A DNA stretch of 64,000 nucleotides from the NCBI GenBank assembly GCA_013373625.1, contig JABXHM010000070.1, forward strand, positions 62,001 to 126,000, given 5' to 3'. Below, piece after piece: positions 45,087 to 56,236 of the stretch. Under the pieces are notes generated by a model. That model had not been told where the DNA came from. It saw only the letters and a program-made list of their open reading frames with translations, and ran no database searches. Each line of letters begins with the position of its first letter. Positions within the stretch are counted from its first letter, which is position 1. Position numbers and translations under genes: made by a program. This DNA is from Alteromonadaceae bacterium. GTDB lineage: Bacteria > Pseudomonadota > Gammaproteobacteria > Enterobacterales > Alteromonadaceae.

Positions 45087-45626
45087 ATGTTAGAACGTGA
45101 TAAAGCGGGTTTGCTTGTTGTCGATGTGCAGGGCAAACTAGCACGCAGTGTTGCTGACAGTGAGCTAATGATTAGTCAGCTTGAAGCACTCATAAAAGGT
45201 GTACAAGTACTCGGGTTACCGGTAATTCAGGTTGAGCAGCTGCCTGACAAATTAGGCAGAACCGTACCTGAGGTGCAATCGTTGTTGCCTGAGGACACTG
45301 CGTTTGAGAAGTCCAGTTTCAGTGCGTTGCGCAATGAACTGGTTGAGCAGCAGTTGCATGCCACCGGCCGCACACAATGGCTAATTTGTGGTATTGAAGC
45401 GCACATCTGTGTATATCAGAGTGCCGTAGACTTATTGGCCTATGGCAGTGAGGTGCATATCGTTACCGATGCGGTGTCGGCCCGTAATCCGCAACATAAA
45501 ACCCTGGCGCTCAACAAACTGCAAACTGCTGGTGCTCACCTGACATGTGTTGAAATGGCGCTGTTTGAGTTACTCGAACGGGCTGGTACTGATGAATTCA
45601 AATCTATCCTGGCGCTCATAAAGTAA
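45087..45626 (+). CDS. Isochorismatase-family cysteine hydrolase
   Basis: 179 residues from ATG 45087; a GTG at 45078 would add three. The cysteine-hydrolase triad is visible: Asp in LLVVDVQGK, Lys in FEKSSFSA and Cys in GIEAHICVYQSA. It resembles the YcaC-like branch, whose physiological substrate is unsettled. Other branch members cleave nicotinamide, carbamoyl or isochorismate bonds. It stands alone between csbD and the pheST leader. Confidence 0.85.
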   Translation: MLERDKAGLLVVDVQGKLARSVADSELMISQLEALIKGVQVLGLPVIQVEQLPDKLGRTVPEVQSLLPEDTAFEKSSFSALRNELVEQQLHATGRTQWLICGIEAHICVYQSAVDLLAYGSEVHIVTDAVSARNPQHKTLALNKLQTAGAHLTCVEMALFELLERAGTDEFKSILALIK

Positions 45627-45762
45627 ACCTGTCAGAGCCAAATACCGGTTAAAACAGCAAATTTACCTGTGCTTTTCACTCTTTTTGTAATTTATTTGCC
45701 CAAATCAGCCTGTTAGGGTAGCCGCGGCTTTTAACCTTTGTGTAAAATAGCTCACTTTTATA

Positions 45763-45820
45763 AACCCGCTGTTTGCCTCACATACTGAGTCGTGTGATCA
45801 GTCGCGCGAAAAAGCGGGTT
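45763..45820 (+). promoter_or_regulatory. Structured leader before pheST
   Basis: AACCCGCT (45763-45770) pairs with AGCGGGTT (45813-45820) and encloses a second hairpin, TCACA (45778-45782) with TGTGA (45793-45797). A possible -10 TAAAAT lies at 45743-45748. In E. coli pheST is controlled by attenuation via the pheM leader peptide; no Phe-rich leader peptide is visible here. Confidence 0.45.
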
Positions 45821-45837
45821 CCTGCAGCAATTTTTAG

Positions 45838-46836
<999 letters not shown>

Positions 46837-46848
46837 GGCATAAGTGAT

Positions 46849-49236
46849 ATGAAATTCAGTGAAAAATGGTTAAGAGAGTGGGTTAACCCGGGTGTATCAC
46901 AGGATGAACTGTGCGAGCAGCTGAGCATGGCTGGCCTGGAAGTCGACGGTGTTGAGCCGGTCGCTGGTGATTTTAGCGGCGTGGTAATCGGCGAAGTGGT
47001 CGAGTGCGGTCAGCACCCGAATGCGGACAAACTGCGGGTGACAAAAATAAACGTGGGTGACGACGAGTTGCTGGATATCGTGTGCGGCGCGCCTAATTGT
47101 CGGCAGGGCATAAAAGTAGCGGTTGCCAAAGTCGGGGCAGTATTGCCGGGTGACTTTAAAATTAAAAAAGCCAAACTGCGTGGTGAGCCTTCATTTGGCA
47201 TGCTGTGCAGTTATTCTGAGTTGGGCGTTAGTGACGATCACAGTGGCATTATTGAGTTGCCACTGGATGCGCCTGTTGGCGCCGATATTCGTGATTACCT
47301 CGGCCTTAATGATGTGACCATTGAAGTCGACTTAACGCCCAACCGAGCCGATTGTTTAGGTCTGCGCGGTATAGCCCGTGAAGTGGGTGTGTTAAATCAA
47401 ACTGATGTCACCGAACCTCCGGTAACGCCGGTAGCGGCCACCATTGACGATAAACTGGCAATTACTTTGAGTGCACCGCAGGCGTGCCCTCGCTATTTAG
47501 GTCGGGTAGTCAAAGGCGTTAACGTGACAGCGGATTCGCCGTTGTGGTTAACCGAAAAGCTGCGTCGCAGTGGTATTCGCAGCATCGACCCTATTGTCGA
47601 TGTCACCAATTTTGTATTGTTAGAACTTGGCCACCCCATGCATGCGTTCGATCTGGCGTCGATTGACGGCGGTATAGATGTGCGTATGGCCAAAGCAGGT
47701 GAAAAACTGACTCTGCTGGACGAAACCGAAGTGGAGTTGAAAGACAATACACTGGTGATAGCTGACGATAACAAAGCGTTAGCTATGGCGGGTATTTTTG
47801 GTGGCTTGCACTCAGGTACCGGTCAGGACACCACGGATATTTTGCTGGAAAGTGCCTTTTTTAACCCGGATGCCATTATGGGTAAAGCCCGTCAGTATGG
47901 ATTACATACCGACGCATCACATCGCTATGAGCGAGGTGTTGATCCACAACTGCAGGCCACGGCAATGGAACGCGCCACACAACTTATTGTTGAAATCTGC
48001 GGTGGTCAGGCGGGGCCGGTAGTGGAAGCCATAAGTGAGTCAGACATTCCTGCACGAGCGCAGGTTACCTTGCGCAAAGCGCGTTTGGCGCGCGTATTGG
48101 GGATTGATATACCCGCGGCCACAGTGAGTGATATTTTGGCGCGTCTGGGTATGAATGCCAGCGAAACTGAGGCAGGTTGGGTTGCAACGGCACCAAGCTA
48201 TCGCTTTGATATCGCTATTGAAGAAGATCTTATTGAAGAAATCGCTCGGGTGTATGGCTATAATAATATCCCCAATGTCGCGCCAGCTGCGACATTGTCG
48301 ATGATCCCGGCGAGCGAAAAAGACGTGCCGGTTAATACGGTAAAATCAGTATTACTGAACCGTGGCTACAACGAAGCGATCACGTATTCATTTGTCGATC
48401 CTAAAGTACAAAATGCGCTGTTTCCTGACAGTAATGGTTTAGTGTTACCGCATCCGATATCGTCTGATATGTCGATAATGCGGGTGAGCCTGTGGCCAGG
48501 ATTGCTGCAGTCAACGGCCTATAATCAAAAGCGTCAGCAACAACGCATTCGCCTGTTTGAAACCGGATTACGGTTTGTACCTGATGCAGAGGCGCCGAAT
48601 GGTATTAATCAACAACCCATGCTCGCTGGTGTGTTAGCGGGGCGTCGTAGTGAAGAACATTGGGACAGGAATGACAGCGCAGTAGACTTTTTTGATGCAA
48701 AAGCGGATGTTGAAGCACTTTTAGCATTGACTGGAAAGGAAAAAGCGTTCATTTTTAAAACAGCAACGCATTCTGTTTTGCATCCGGGTATGTCGGCGGC
48801 AATTTATTTGGATGAGAAATGCGTTGGCTGGCTGGGTGCGGTTCACCCGCAGTTCAGTAAGCAACTAGGCACAAATGGCCGGGTATTTGTATTTGAAATA
48901 GAACTGTCAGCCCTGACAAAGCGCGATTTACCTCAGGCGCAGGCCATTTCTAAATACCCTGCAAACCGCCGTGATATCGCGATTATAGTGAGCGAGCAGG
49001 TCAACGTTGGTGATGTAATAAATTTCATCGAAAAAATTGGCGTAAATCAATTAGTTGGCCTAAACTTGTTCGATGTATATACTGGTCAGGGCATTGCCGA
49101 CGGTTACAAGAGTCTGGCATTGTCATTAATTCTACAGGATCCAGGTAAAACACTGGAAGATGCAGAGATACAATCAGCAGTAGATTCGGTGATTCAAGGG
49201 CTTGAATCAGAATTCGGGGCAGCGTTAAGAGAGTAA
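46849..49236 (+). CDS. pheT: Phenylalanyl-tRNA synthetase beta subunit
   Basis: 795 residues. N-terminal EMAP-like tRNA-binding domain ([20 protein letters not shown]), the B3/4 editing domain ([28 protein letters not shown]), B5, the inactive class II core and the C-terminal ferredoxin-like anticodon domain ([14 protein letters not shown]). It starts 12 bp after pheS and is followed 4 bp later by ihfA. Confidence 0.97.
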   Translation: MKFSEKWLREWVNPGVSQDELCEQLSMAGLEVDGVEPVAGDFSGVVIGEVVECGQHPNADKLRVTKINVGDDELLDIVCGAPNCRQGIKVAVAKVGAVLPGDFKIKKAKLRGEPSFGMLCSYSELGVSDDHSGIIELPLDAPVGADIRDYLGLNDVTIEVDLTPNRADCLGLRGIAREVGVLNQTDVTEPPVTPVAATIDDKLAITLSAPQACPRYLGRVVKGVNVTADSPLWLTEKLRRSGIRSIDPIVDVTNFVLLELGHPMHAFDLASIDGGIDVRMAKAGEKLTLLDETEVELKDNTLVIADDNKALAMAGIFGGLHSGTGQDTTDILLESAFFNPDAIMGKARQYGLHTDASHRYERGVDPQLQATAMERATQLIVEICGGQAGPVVEAISESDIPARAQVTLRKARLARVLGIDIPAATVSDILARLGMNASETEAGWVATAPSYRFDIAIEEDLIEEIARVYGYNNIPNVAPAATLSMIPASEKDVPVNTVKSVLLNRGYNEAITYSFVDPKVQNALFPDSNGLVLPHPISSDMSIMRVSLWPGLLQSTAYNQKRQQQRIRLFETGLRFVPDAEAPNGINQQPMLAGVLAGRRSEEHWDRNDSAVDFFDAKADVEALLALTGKEKAFIFKTATHSVLHPGMSAAIYLDEKCVGWLGAVHPQFSKQLGTNGRVFVFEIELSALTKRDLPQAQAISKYPANRRDIAIIVSEQVNVGDVINFIEKIGVNQLVGLNLFDVYTGQGIADGYKSLALSLILQDPGKTLEDAEIQSAVDSVIQGLESEFGAALRE

Positions 49237-49240
49237 ACTT

Positions 49241-49540
49241 ATGGCACTAACCAAGGCCGAGATGGCTGAACACTTATTTGAAAAACTGGGTATAAATAAG
49301 AAGGACGCGAAGGATTTGGTCGAAGCGTTTTTTGAAGAAATCAAAGGCGCACTGGAATCCGGTGAGCAAGTGAAACTGTCAGGCTTTGGTAATTTTGATT
49401 TGCGTGATAAAAACGAGCGTCCAGGCCGTAACCCTAAAACGGGCGAGGACATTCCAATTAAAGCGCGCCGGGTGGTGACCTTTCGCCCGGGTCAAAAACT
49501 CAAAAGCAGGGTGGAAAACTCCAAACCGCCTACAGAGTAA
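49241..49540 (+). CDS. ihfA: Integration host factor subunit alpha
   Basis: 99 residues, starting [20 protein letters not shown], with the DNA-binding arm [20 protein letters not shown]. It pairs with IhfB to bend DNA sharply. Position directly after pheT is the conserved place for ihfA, which separates it from HU. Confidence 0.97.
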   Translation: MALTKAEMAEHLFEKLGINKKDAKDLVEAFFEEIKGALESGEQVKLSGFGNFDLRDKNERPGRNPKTGEDIPIKARRVVTFRPGQKLKSRVENSKPPTE

Positions 49541-49563
49541 TCTGATTTTACGTGTATTCTTGC

Positions 49564-49587
49564 AAGGGCCGGTTTTTACTGGCCCTT
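49564..49587 (+). terminator. Hairpin after ihfA
   Basis: AAGGGCC (49564-49570) pairs with GGCCCTT (49581-49587), loop GGTTTTTACT. No direct U run follows, so it is a moderate terminator of the pheST-ihfA unit. Confidence 0.5.
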
Positions 49588-49722
49588 AGCGTATCGTTTT
49601 GACCGGTATCCCACTACGTTGACTCCCTCGCTGTTACCTCATTATTGTGTGACTGTGCGCTGCTTCGGCATTCATAGTACAATTTCTCCCTCCTAATAAA
49701 TTTTACGTTTTTAAAGGTGTTT

Positions 49723-50334
49723 ATGTCTGTAAAACCGATGGTTATTACTGTTGTTATTGTTGCGTTAGCGGTACTTGGGTATGTTCAGCTTAGTGAACGA
49801 GCAGACGAAGCCGCTTCGGTGTCAGCCTCTGACGCAGATGACGCAAGGTTACGTTCAGTAGCCTTTCGCCAGCAAATTCTGCATGCCAGTGATTTGGTCG
49901 CAGGGATGGCCGAAGCGGTGCGCAAACAAGATCAACAAGCGATTGAGCAATGGCAGCAAAAAGCGGTAGATGTTGCCCAGGCAGCCGGACTCAGTGCCAG
50001 TGATATTGATTTTATACGCTCAGAAAAAGGCCGCGAATATCTTATTTTTCATGCCAGACGCAACTTGTTTAACCAGGAATTTGAGCAGCGTTATTATGGC
50101 TTGCAGGACATCGAGTCGTTGCAACAAAAGTATCCTGAAGCGCAGGATTTGTTTGCTGACGCGGAGCAGTTAATTGCCGCCAGAGATGCGATTATTGTTG
50201 ATATTGCCGCTGAGCTGAGTAATCAGACTCCACCTGATGACGTCGCTATCGAAAAGGCCAAAACGCTCTGGCAAGAGCGATTTAAACAAACTACATTCGC
50301 ACCGACAGAAGCCTCACAGCCTAATCAGGATTAA
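49723..50334 (+). CDS. Membrane-anchored protein of unknown function
   Basis: 203 residues from ATG 49723 (AAGG lies before it). One N-terminal membrane segment (PMVITVVIVALAVLGYVQL) works as an uncleaved anchor. The rest is hydrophilic and helical, rich in Gln, Ala and Asp, with RREYLIFHARR-like charged patches (REYLIFHARRNLFNQEFEQR) in the middle. I recognise no family. It is convergent with ybaK, 6 bp apart. It may be a lineage-specific envelope protein. Confidence 0.7.
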   Translation: MSVKPMVITVVIVALAVLGYVQLSERADEAASVSASDADDARLRSVAFRQQILHASDLVAGMAEAVRKQDQQAIEQWQQKAVDVAQAAGLSASDIDFIRSEKGREYLIFHARRNLFNQEFEQRYYGLQDIESLQQKYPEAQDLFADAEQLIAARDAIIVDIAAELSNQTPPDDVAIEKAKTLWQERFKQTTFAPTEASQPNQD

Positions 50335-50340
50335 CCTGGC

Positions 50341-50808
50341 TCAGGCTGTTAATGAGGTAAAGGTGGCGCGGGTAATTTGCGCCAGTAGTTCGGGTGCAAG
50401 CTCTATTTCCAGGCCACGCTTACCGGCGCTGACATAAATCGTGTCAAATTGCCCGGCACTGTCGTCGATAAAGGTCGGCAGCTGCCGTTTTTGCCCCAGC
50501 GGACTGACTCCACCCAATACATAACCGGTACTGTTTTCGACTTTAGCGGGTTGACCCATTTGCGCTTTTTTGGCTTTAGCCGCTTTGGCCAGCTGTTTTA
50601 GATTTAACTGATGCGTCACTGGTACCAGCGCCACCACCATTTTGCCATTGTCTAATTCCGCGAGAAGTGTTTTAAATACTTGCGGGGGGGACAGCCCCAG
50701 TTTATCAGCCGCTTCCAGGCCATAGGACTCTGCCTGCTTGTCGTGTTCATATTTGTGAATGTTGTGCAGGTGTTTGCCCTGCTCTAATAGTGTAATTGCC
50801 GGTGTCAA
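50341..50808 (-). CDS. ybaK: Cys-tRNA(Pro)/Cys-tRNA deacylase YbaK (TTG start)
   Basis: The frame reaches a GTG at 50823, but the TTG at 50808 has GAGGG 7 nt before it and starts TPAITLLEQGK, matching the E. coli YbaK N-terminus MTPAVKLLEK. 155 residues. YbaK motifs are present: VFKTLLAEL with the conserved Lys, STGYVLGGVSPLGQKRQLPT and TIYVSAGKRGLEIEL. It hydrolyses Cys-tRNA-Pro made in error by ProRS. Its start lies just downstream of the acylase gene stop. Confidence 0.93.
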   Translation of the reverse strand: MTPAITLLEQGKHLHNIHKYEHDKQAESYGLEAADKLGLSPPQVFKTLLAELDNGKMVVALVPVTHQLNLKQLAKAAKAKKAQMGQPAKVENSTGYVLGGVSPLGQKRQLPTFIDDSAGQFDTIYVSAGKRGLEIELAPELLAQITRATFTSLTA

Positions 50809-50819
50809 AATCGAAACCC

Positions 50820-53132
50820 TCACTGTGCTGGTATAAATGTTAGCGTGTGCTGCGGCGCCGAAGGCATTAACGGTGTAGGACGCTGATTGGCATAGTCACT
50901 GAAGCCAGCCTCATAAAATGCTGACAGTGGGTGGCCAGACTGGCCACCGGGTACCGTCAGTACCGCTTTATCTAATTGGCCGGGGCGAACAAATAGCCGC
51001 TGTGAGGCGCCAAAATCGCGGCCCTGAACCGCTGGCATAAAGGTGTCACCAAAGCCTGCAATGGGAGGCATGTTAAGTGCACTGCCCAGCACCGGAATTT
51101 GCCCGGCGAAGGGGTGAGTGAGCGCCATCACATTTACTTTGCCCCAGGCTAAATCAGCCAGATCAGCGGTGTCACTGTGTTTGCTGAGTAAGCGGCTTTT
51201 GGCGGTATCATACTCAGCCCGCATAAAATCTTGCCAGTTGTTATGTCCTGCTGGCAGCCAACTGGGCGATTCGGCATGAATGAGTTGCCAAATTGCCGGC
51301 TCAAAGCCATTGGTGGCTGACCACACGCTTTGACCATAATTGTTAAGCGCGTCGTTTAGCGGCGCGAAGACCGTTGACAGCAGTTGTCCGCGAAAATGTT
51401 TCACCAGTGTATAACCTACAGAATCGGTACACGCACACTGACCCCAGTTGTCGAGTGCTGCGATATCTGCCGCATAGGTGTCGGTGTCCTGGCTCATCAA
51501 GTCTCTTAATAAGGCATGCCAGGGTTGTAAAAAGCGAGCTTCGTTGTCGAGTTGAATTTGATAAAAACGGTCTTCATCGAACTGTTCATATTCAAACAGT
51601 CTGTCGCGTACTTGGCTGGCCCGGGCACCCAGGGCATAACCTCCGTCACCAAAACGCTGTAAATCAGTGCTACTCATTACCCGTGAATTGGCGCTCCAGA
51701 TCCGATGAGAGTCGGGATTCATCACTAAAGGTAAGTCTGTTTCGTCGGTGAGCCAGCCATTGTCGAACTGGTCGGGTGTAATGGCCATGTCATGCGGGGT
51801 TTTGCGCGCTGGTACCGCACCTGCCAGCAGCCATGCAATATTGCCGGCAGTATCGCCAATGGCAATGTTTTGCACCGGAATGCCGAGCTTACGTACTATC
51901 GGTAAGGCTTCGGCTACTGACTGGCAGTTTGCCAGTTCTACGAGCTTCATATTAACGGCATACGGTTGGTGGGCTACCCAGGACAGGGCGTAAAATCGCG
52001 TGCCAACCTGTTTTACCGGGCCATATTCACTGACCAGACGGTTGTAAGTTTGTATCTCGCCACCGACGTTAAGTGATTCCTGAATAGAAGTCACATCTTG
52101 TCTGTCAACGTGTATCCAGTCGGCCGTATCGATGTAGCTGTTTGTAAAGCCCCAGGCGATGTGGCCATTGGTGCCTGCCACAATAGCGGGCACGCCTGGC
52201 AGCGATACGCCGGTAACCCGAACATCGTTATTCGTCTCCGGGTAATTGAGTTGCGCGCGGTACCAGGTGGTTGGAACTCGCAAGCCTAAATGCATATCGC
52301 TGGCCAGCAAGGCATCGCCACTGTCGGTCAGCGTGCCGTCAACAACCCAGTTGTTACTGCCAATATCGGCCATGAAATTTGCCGCATCATCCAGTGCAGC
52401 GGTGGTGTTGGAAGCAGACCTGCTAACTCTTGTGGTGTCAGGCAGAACAGGAATGTCGGCCTGGTTTGTTAACTGACTACCATCCAGTGCTGCCTGGTAT
52501 TGGCTTGACTGAGTTAAAAAGTTGACCATTGGCTGGCCAAACAGGTGCTCAATGCTGGTGAGTGCTAAATCGCGTTTTACGCTTGTTCCCTGCAGATCAA
52601 GATACATGCTGAAGATGACCAGCACGCTGTCAGCGGGTGTCCACGGAGCGGGTTCAAAATTAGTCACAATGTATTCGAACGGGCGTGCGCCTAACTCATT
52701 AATAGCCTGGTTTACGCCATCGCTATAAGCATTCAGTATTGCCCGTTGGTTAGCCGGCATGGCGGTAACGATTTTTTCTGCGCGGCGGCGAAACTGGTAA
52801 AAACGATTGGCTTTATCGTATTCTGCGGCCATGTCACCCAGCCATTGCGCCAATTCACCTGCTGCTGAGCGACGTTGTAAATCCATTTGAAAAAAACGGT
52901 CCTGACCATGGGCGTAGCCAAGTAAATACATGGCATCATTGCGACTTGAGGCATGAATGATTGCCTGGCCGAGCTTATCGCGTGACAGTGTGGCTGGCTG
53001 GGTAATCTGGCTTACCGTGCGGTCGCCGTCGAGCGACGGTAAACTTTGGCGCAGGGTAAAGTACACGGCCATTACAGCGATGAGGATAATACTAAGTACA
53101 ATAAGACTAATGCGTTTAAACCAATTTAACAC
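50820..53132 (-). CDS. Penicillin-acylase-family Ntn hydrolase
   Basis: 770 residues. An N-terminal hydrophobic segment (RISLIVLSIILIAVMAVYF) exports or anchors it. The family order is alpha chain, spacer, beta chain: GYAHGQDRFFQMDLQRRSAA begins the alpha chain, and the self-cleavage site precedes Ser259 in DIGSNNWVVDG. Later GTNGHIAWGFTNSYIDTADW and the Asn/Arg-containing WSATNGFEPAI segment fit. Members cleave beta-lactam side chains, acyl-homoserine lactones or other acyl amides. The specificity here cannot be told. Confidence 0.9.
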   Translation of the reverse strand: MLNWFKRISLIVLSIILIAVMAVYFTLRQSLPSLDGDRTVSQITQPATLSRDKLGQAIIHASSRNDAMYLLGYAHGQDRFFQMDLQRRSAAGELAQWLGDMAAEYDKANRFYQFRRRAEKIVTAMPANQRAILNAYSDGVNQAINELGARPFEYIVTNFEPAPWTPADSVLVIFSMYLDLQGTSVKRDLALTSIEHLFGQPMVNFLTQSSQYQAALDGSQLTNQADIPVLPDTTRVSRSASNTTAALDDAANFMADIGSNNWVVDGTLTDSGDALLASDMHLGLRVPTTWYRAQLNYPETNNDVRVTGVSLPGVPAIVAGTNGHIAWGFTNSYIDTADWIHVDRQDVTSIQESLNVGGEIQTYNRLVSEYGPVKQVGTRFYALSWVAHQPYAVNMKLVELANCQSVAEALPIVRKLGIPVQNIAIGDTAGNIAWLLAGAVPARKTPHDMAITPDQFDNGWLTDETDLPLVMNPDSHRIWSANSRVMSSTDLQRFGDGGYALGARASQVRDRLFEYEQFDEDRFYQIQLDNEARFLQPWHALLRDLMSQDTDTYAADIAALDNWGQCACTDSVGYTLVKHFRGQLLSTVFAPLNDALNNYGQSVWSATNGFEPAIWQLIHAESPSWLPAGHNNWQDFMRAEYDTAKSRLLSKHSDTADLADLAWGKVNVMALTHPFAGQIPVLGSALNMPPIAGFGDTFMPAVQGRDFGASQRLFVRPGQLDKAVLTVPGGQSGHPLSAFYEAGFSDYANQRPTPLMPSAPQHTLTFIPAQ

Positions 53133-53302
53133 GTGTAATACTCCCTTTTTTTTCTTATGCTTAGCACACTTAGTTGTTACTTTTGTGTAATGACCTGAAT
53201 AAAAAATCTTACATCATCGCGGCACTGATGGGTTAACCAATTTATGTTTTTTATCTGACCGCTGAATATTTTATGTATACGCTTTAGATTCCAGGAGTTG
53301 TC

Positions 53303-54304
53303 ATGGGACCCGTAATGATCGATTGTCGCACCGCCAGTTTACTGGAAGATGAACGCGACATGCTAGCGCACCCGCTGACCGGCGGGGTGATTTTGTTTGC
53401 ACGTAATTACGAGTCTAGCGCACAACTGAATACTTTAATAAGTGAAATTCGTCAGGCCGCACAAAAGCCGTTGCTGATTGCCGTGGATCATGAAGGCGGA
53501 CGGGTGCAGCGCTTTCGCGATGGGTTTACCCATTTACCTGCGATGGGGGATATTCTGGAGTACACCAACAATATCAGCGCTGCTGCTAATTTAAGTTATG
53601 CGTGCGGCGTAATAATGGCTTACGAACTTAAGCAACTGGATATTGATATCAGTTTTGCGCCGGTGTTAGATATTAACGGTGTGTCCAATGTGATTGGTGA
53701 TCGGGGTTTTTCGCCACACCCGCACACGGTTAGTCAATTGGCAGGCAGTTTAATTAAAGGCATGCATGCCATTGGCATGCCTTCTACGGGGAAACACTTT
53801 CCTGGCCATGGCAGTGTGGTAGCAGATTCGCACGTTGATACACCCATTGACGAGCGGGACTGGCAAACAATAGCGCAATGCGACTTAATACCTTTTAAAA
53901 CGTTAATCGAAGAGGGCCTGATTGATGCCATGATGCCTGCTCACGTGCGCTATGTGAATATTGATGATAACCCTGCGGGTTTCTCGCCGTTTTGGTTACA
54001 ACAGGTTTTACGTGAACAACTGGGCTTTGATGGCGTGATTTTTTCTGACGATTTATCGATGGAAGGGGCCGCTGTTGCCGGCAATTACACGCAGCGCGCG
54101 TTGAAGGCGTTGGCGGCTGGCTGTGATATGGTGCTGGCCTGCAATAATACTGCAGGGGCTGCACAGATCCTCGATGGCCTGCCCACCAACATCGTGGCAT
54201 CACAGCGCTTAACGGCGTTGTCGGCACGGCCACTTAATGCTCATTCAGCAAAGGAATACGCACGCGCCTGTGCAGTATGGCAACAGTATGAAAATAAAAT
54301 ATAA
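53303..54304 (+). CDS. nagZ: Beta-N-acetylhexosaminidase NagZ (GH3)
   Basis: 333 residues. MGPVMIDCRTASL start, LAHPLTGGVILFARNYES, DHEGGRVQRFRDGF, KHFPGHGSVVADSHVDTP with the catalytic-loop His/Asp, and the nucleophile region VIFSDDLSMEGA. It removes GlcNAc from anhydro-muropeptides in cell-wall recycling and so affects beta-lactamase induction. CAGGAG precedes the ATG. Its end overlaps the following transporter gene by 17 bp. Confidence 0.95.
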   Translation: MGPVMIDCRTASLLEDERDMLAHPLTGGVILFARNYESSAQLNTLISEIRQAAQKPLLIAVDHEGGRVQRFRDGFTHLPAMGDILEYTNNISAAANLSYACGVIMAYELKQLDIDISFAPVLDINGVSNVIGDRGFSPHPHTVSQLAGSLIKGMHAIGMPSTGKHFPGHGSVVADSHVDTPIDERDWQTIAQCDLIPFKTLIEEGLIDAMMPAHVRYVNIDDNPAGFSPFWLQQVLREQLGFDGVIFSDDLSMEGAAVAGNYTQRALKALAAGCDMVLACNNTAGAAQILDGLPTNIVASQRLTALSARPLNAHSAKEYARACAVWQQYENKI

Positions 54305-55658
54305 CTATATTGCCATCAGTGGCATTGCCAGTGGCCTGCTATGGTTAGTAATGCAGGCTAACGGTCTTAATTATGCGTTGAGTATTACCGCCGCCCTGAC
54401 TTTGCTGGTGGCCGTATTATGGGTAACTGAAGCACTGCCAATTCCGGTGACCTCACTGATCCCCTTTGTGGCTTTTCCGATGGCCGGCATTATTGATTAC
54501 AAAGAAGCGTCCTCAGCACTGGGCAGCCATGTGATTTTGCTGTTGATGGGCGCTTTTATGTTGTCTAAAGCGCTGGAAAAATCCGGCGTGCACCGGCGTA
54601 TTGCGGTATATATGCTGCATCTGTGCGGCGCGTCCAGTGCCAAACGTCTGGTACTGGGCTTTATGTTAACCTCAGCCGTGCTCAGTATGTGGATATCCAA
54701 CACCGCCACTACGCTGATGTTGCTGCCGATTGCGCTGGCCATTATTACCTCGATGGATTCCCCTAAACTGGCTACAGCGCTGCTGCTTGGTATTGCCTAT
54801 GCTGCCAGCCTCGGCGGTGTTGGCACGCCTATCGGCACACCCCCTAATATTATTTTTATGAGTGTGTATGAACAAACCACAGGTGCTGAACTGAGCTTCT
54901 TAAACTGGATGATCACCGGTATACCGATAGTACTGATTTCCATTCCGATTATGGCACTTTGGCTAACACGACATTTACGCGAGATGCCGCAATGCGACTT
55001 ACCGGCATCCGGAGACTGGCAGAGCGCCGAAAAGCGCGTATTAGCGGTATTTGGGCTCATTGCTTTGGCCTGGATATTTCGTCCGTACTGGTCGCAGTGG
55101 ACCGGTATGACGCTGGTGAGTGACAGTACAATTGCCATTGCTGGTGTGGTGTTAATGTTTTTGGTACCCAATGGCAACAAAGACAAGCCTGGCCAGTTAC
55201 TTGACTGGAAAACTGCCGAAGCCATTCCGTGGGGCATGCTGCTCTTATTTGCCGGGGGGATTTGTATGGCGAAAGCGTTCACGGCCTCGGGCCTGAGTCA
55301 GGTATTAGGCGACGCACTGACAGGTTTGTCTGCGCTACCGATTGTCGCTACATTGCTGATATTGTGTTTGGTGGTAAGCTTTGTGACGGAAATTACATCG
55401 AATACGGCTACCGCCACATTATTGATGCCGATTCTGGCCAGTGCCTCGGCCGCCATTGGTGTCGATCCTATTGTGTTAATGATGCCGGCGGCAATTAGCG
55501 CCAGTTGCGCCTTTATGATGCCGGTAGCCACCGCGCCCAACGCCATTGTATATGGCAGTGGTCGCATACCTATTCAAACCATGGTGCGCGAGGGTACTGT
55601 ACTGAATATTCTGGTTGGCATTGTGATTACCGGTGTAGTGGTTGCCACCCGGTTATAA
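54288..55658 (+). CDS. DASS-family (SLC13) transporter overlapping nagZ
   Basis: ATG 54288, inside the nagZ 3' end, gives MKIKYNYIAISGIASGLLWL; the frame before it is open but unsupported. 456 residues. DASS signatures are complete: MWISNTATTLMLLPIA, SLGGVGTPIGTPPNIIFMSV, TEITSNTATATLLMPI and MMPVATAPNAIVYGSG. It carries a dicarboxylate or similar anion with sodium. The overlap implies translational coupling with nagZ. It differs clearly from the DASS protein at 27211. Confidence 0.9.
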   Translation: MKIKYNYIAISGIASGLLWLVMQANGLNYALSITAALTLLVAVLWVTEALPIPVTSLIPFVAFPMAGIIDYKEASSALGSHVILLLMGAFMLSKALEKSGVHRRIAVYMLHLCGASSAKRLVLGFMLTSAVLSMWISNTATTLMLLPIALAIITSMDSPKLATALLLGIAYAASLGGVGTPIGTPPNIIFMSVYEQTTGAELSFLNWMITGIPIVLISIPIMALWLTRHLREMPQCDLPASGDWQSAEKRVLAVFGLIALAWIFRPYWSQWTGMTLVSDSTIAIAGVVLMFLVPNGNKDKPGQLLDWKTAEAIPWGMLLLFAGGICMAKAFTASGLSQVLGDALTGLSALPIVATLLILCLVVSFVTEITSNTATATLLMPILASASAAIGVDPIVLMMPAAISASCAFMMPVATAPNAIVYGSGRIPIQTMVREGTVLNILVGIVITGVVVATRL

Positions 55659-55686
55659 GAGATAGGTGGTTACTTATGTGTGGCCG

Positions 55687-56232
55687 CTACGACTGCTTGC
55701 TTACAGGCACATCCGGTATTTGTTCTAAAGCGTTTAAGTAGCGGGCAAACACAAACAGCCAGTCCGACAGGCGGTTAAGGTATTGCTGTGCAAGGGTCGA
55801 CACATCAGCCTGCTGCGCCATAGTGATCAGTCGACGTTCGGCACGACGACACACCGTGCGACATACATGGGCTTGTGCTGCGGCGACGCTGCCACCGGGC
55901 AGAATAAAACTGGTCTGGGGCGGCAATTGGGCCTGCATAATATCGATGTGCGCCTCTAAACTGGTCACCGCATCCGCCGATAAGGTAGAGCTTGCTGACA
56001 CCGCAAAACCTACCTTAAAAAGTGCGTTTTGTATTTCGGCCAGGTACTCATGATCGCTGGCGCTACCTAATGATTGTTCCTGCAAACGAGCTGCCAGTAA
56101 CCCCAGATTGGCATTCAATTCATCCAGGCTGCCGTAACATTCAATGATGGCGTCGTCTTTACTGACTTTCTCTGGCTTGTTTACATACAGCAGAGTGTCG
56201 CCCTGATCGCCGGTTTTGGTGTAAATTTTCAT
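55687..56232 (-). CDS. Cob(I)alamin adenosyltransferase, PduO type
   Basis: 181 residues. KIYTKTGDQGDTLLY near the N-terminus, GSLDELNANLGLL, then FILPGGSVAAAQAHVCRTVC with RRAERR, and YLNRLSDWLFVFAR are the PduO-type ATR motifs for ATP and corrinoid binding. It adenosylates cob(I)alamin. The HxCRTxCRRAER region is standard in this family. No cobalamin riboswitch or other B12 gene is nearby. Confidence 0.92.
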   Translation of the reverse strand: MKIYTKTGDQGDTLLYVNKPEKVSKDDAIIECYGSLDELNANLGLLAARLQEQSLGSASDHEYLAEIQNALFKVGFAVSASSTLSADAVTSLEAHIDIMQAQLPPQTSFILPGGSVAAAQAHVCRTVCRRAERRLITMAQQADVSTLAQQYLNRLSDWLFVFARYLNALEQIPDVPVSKQS

Positions 56233-56236
56233 GGGG

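Noticed and set aside
45669-45716. Possible pheST leader peptide starting at GTG (15 codons, two Phe)
   Set aside because: It has no ribosome site, only two Phe codons, and lies upstream of the likely -10 of the leader transcript.
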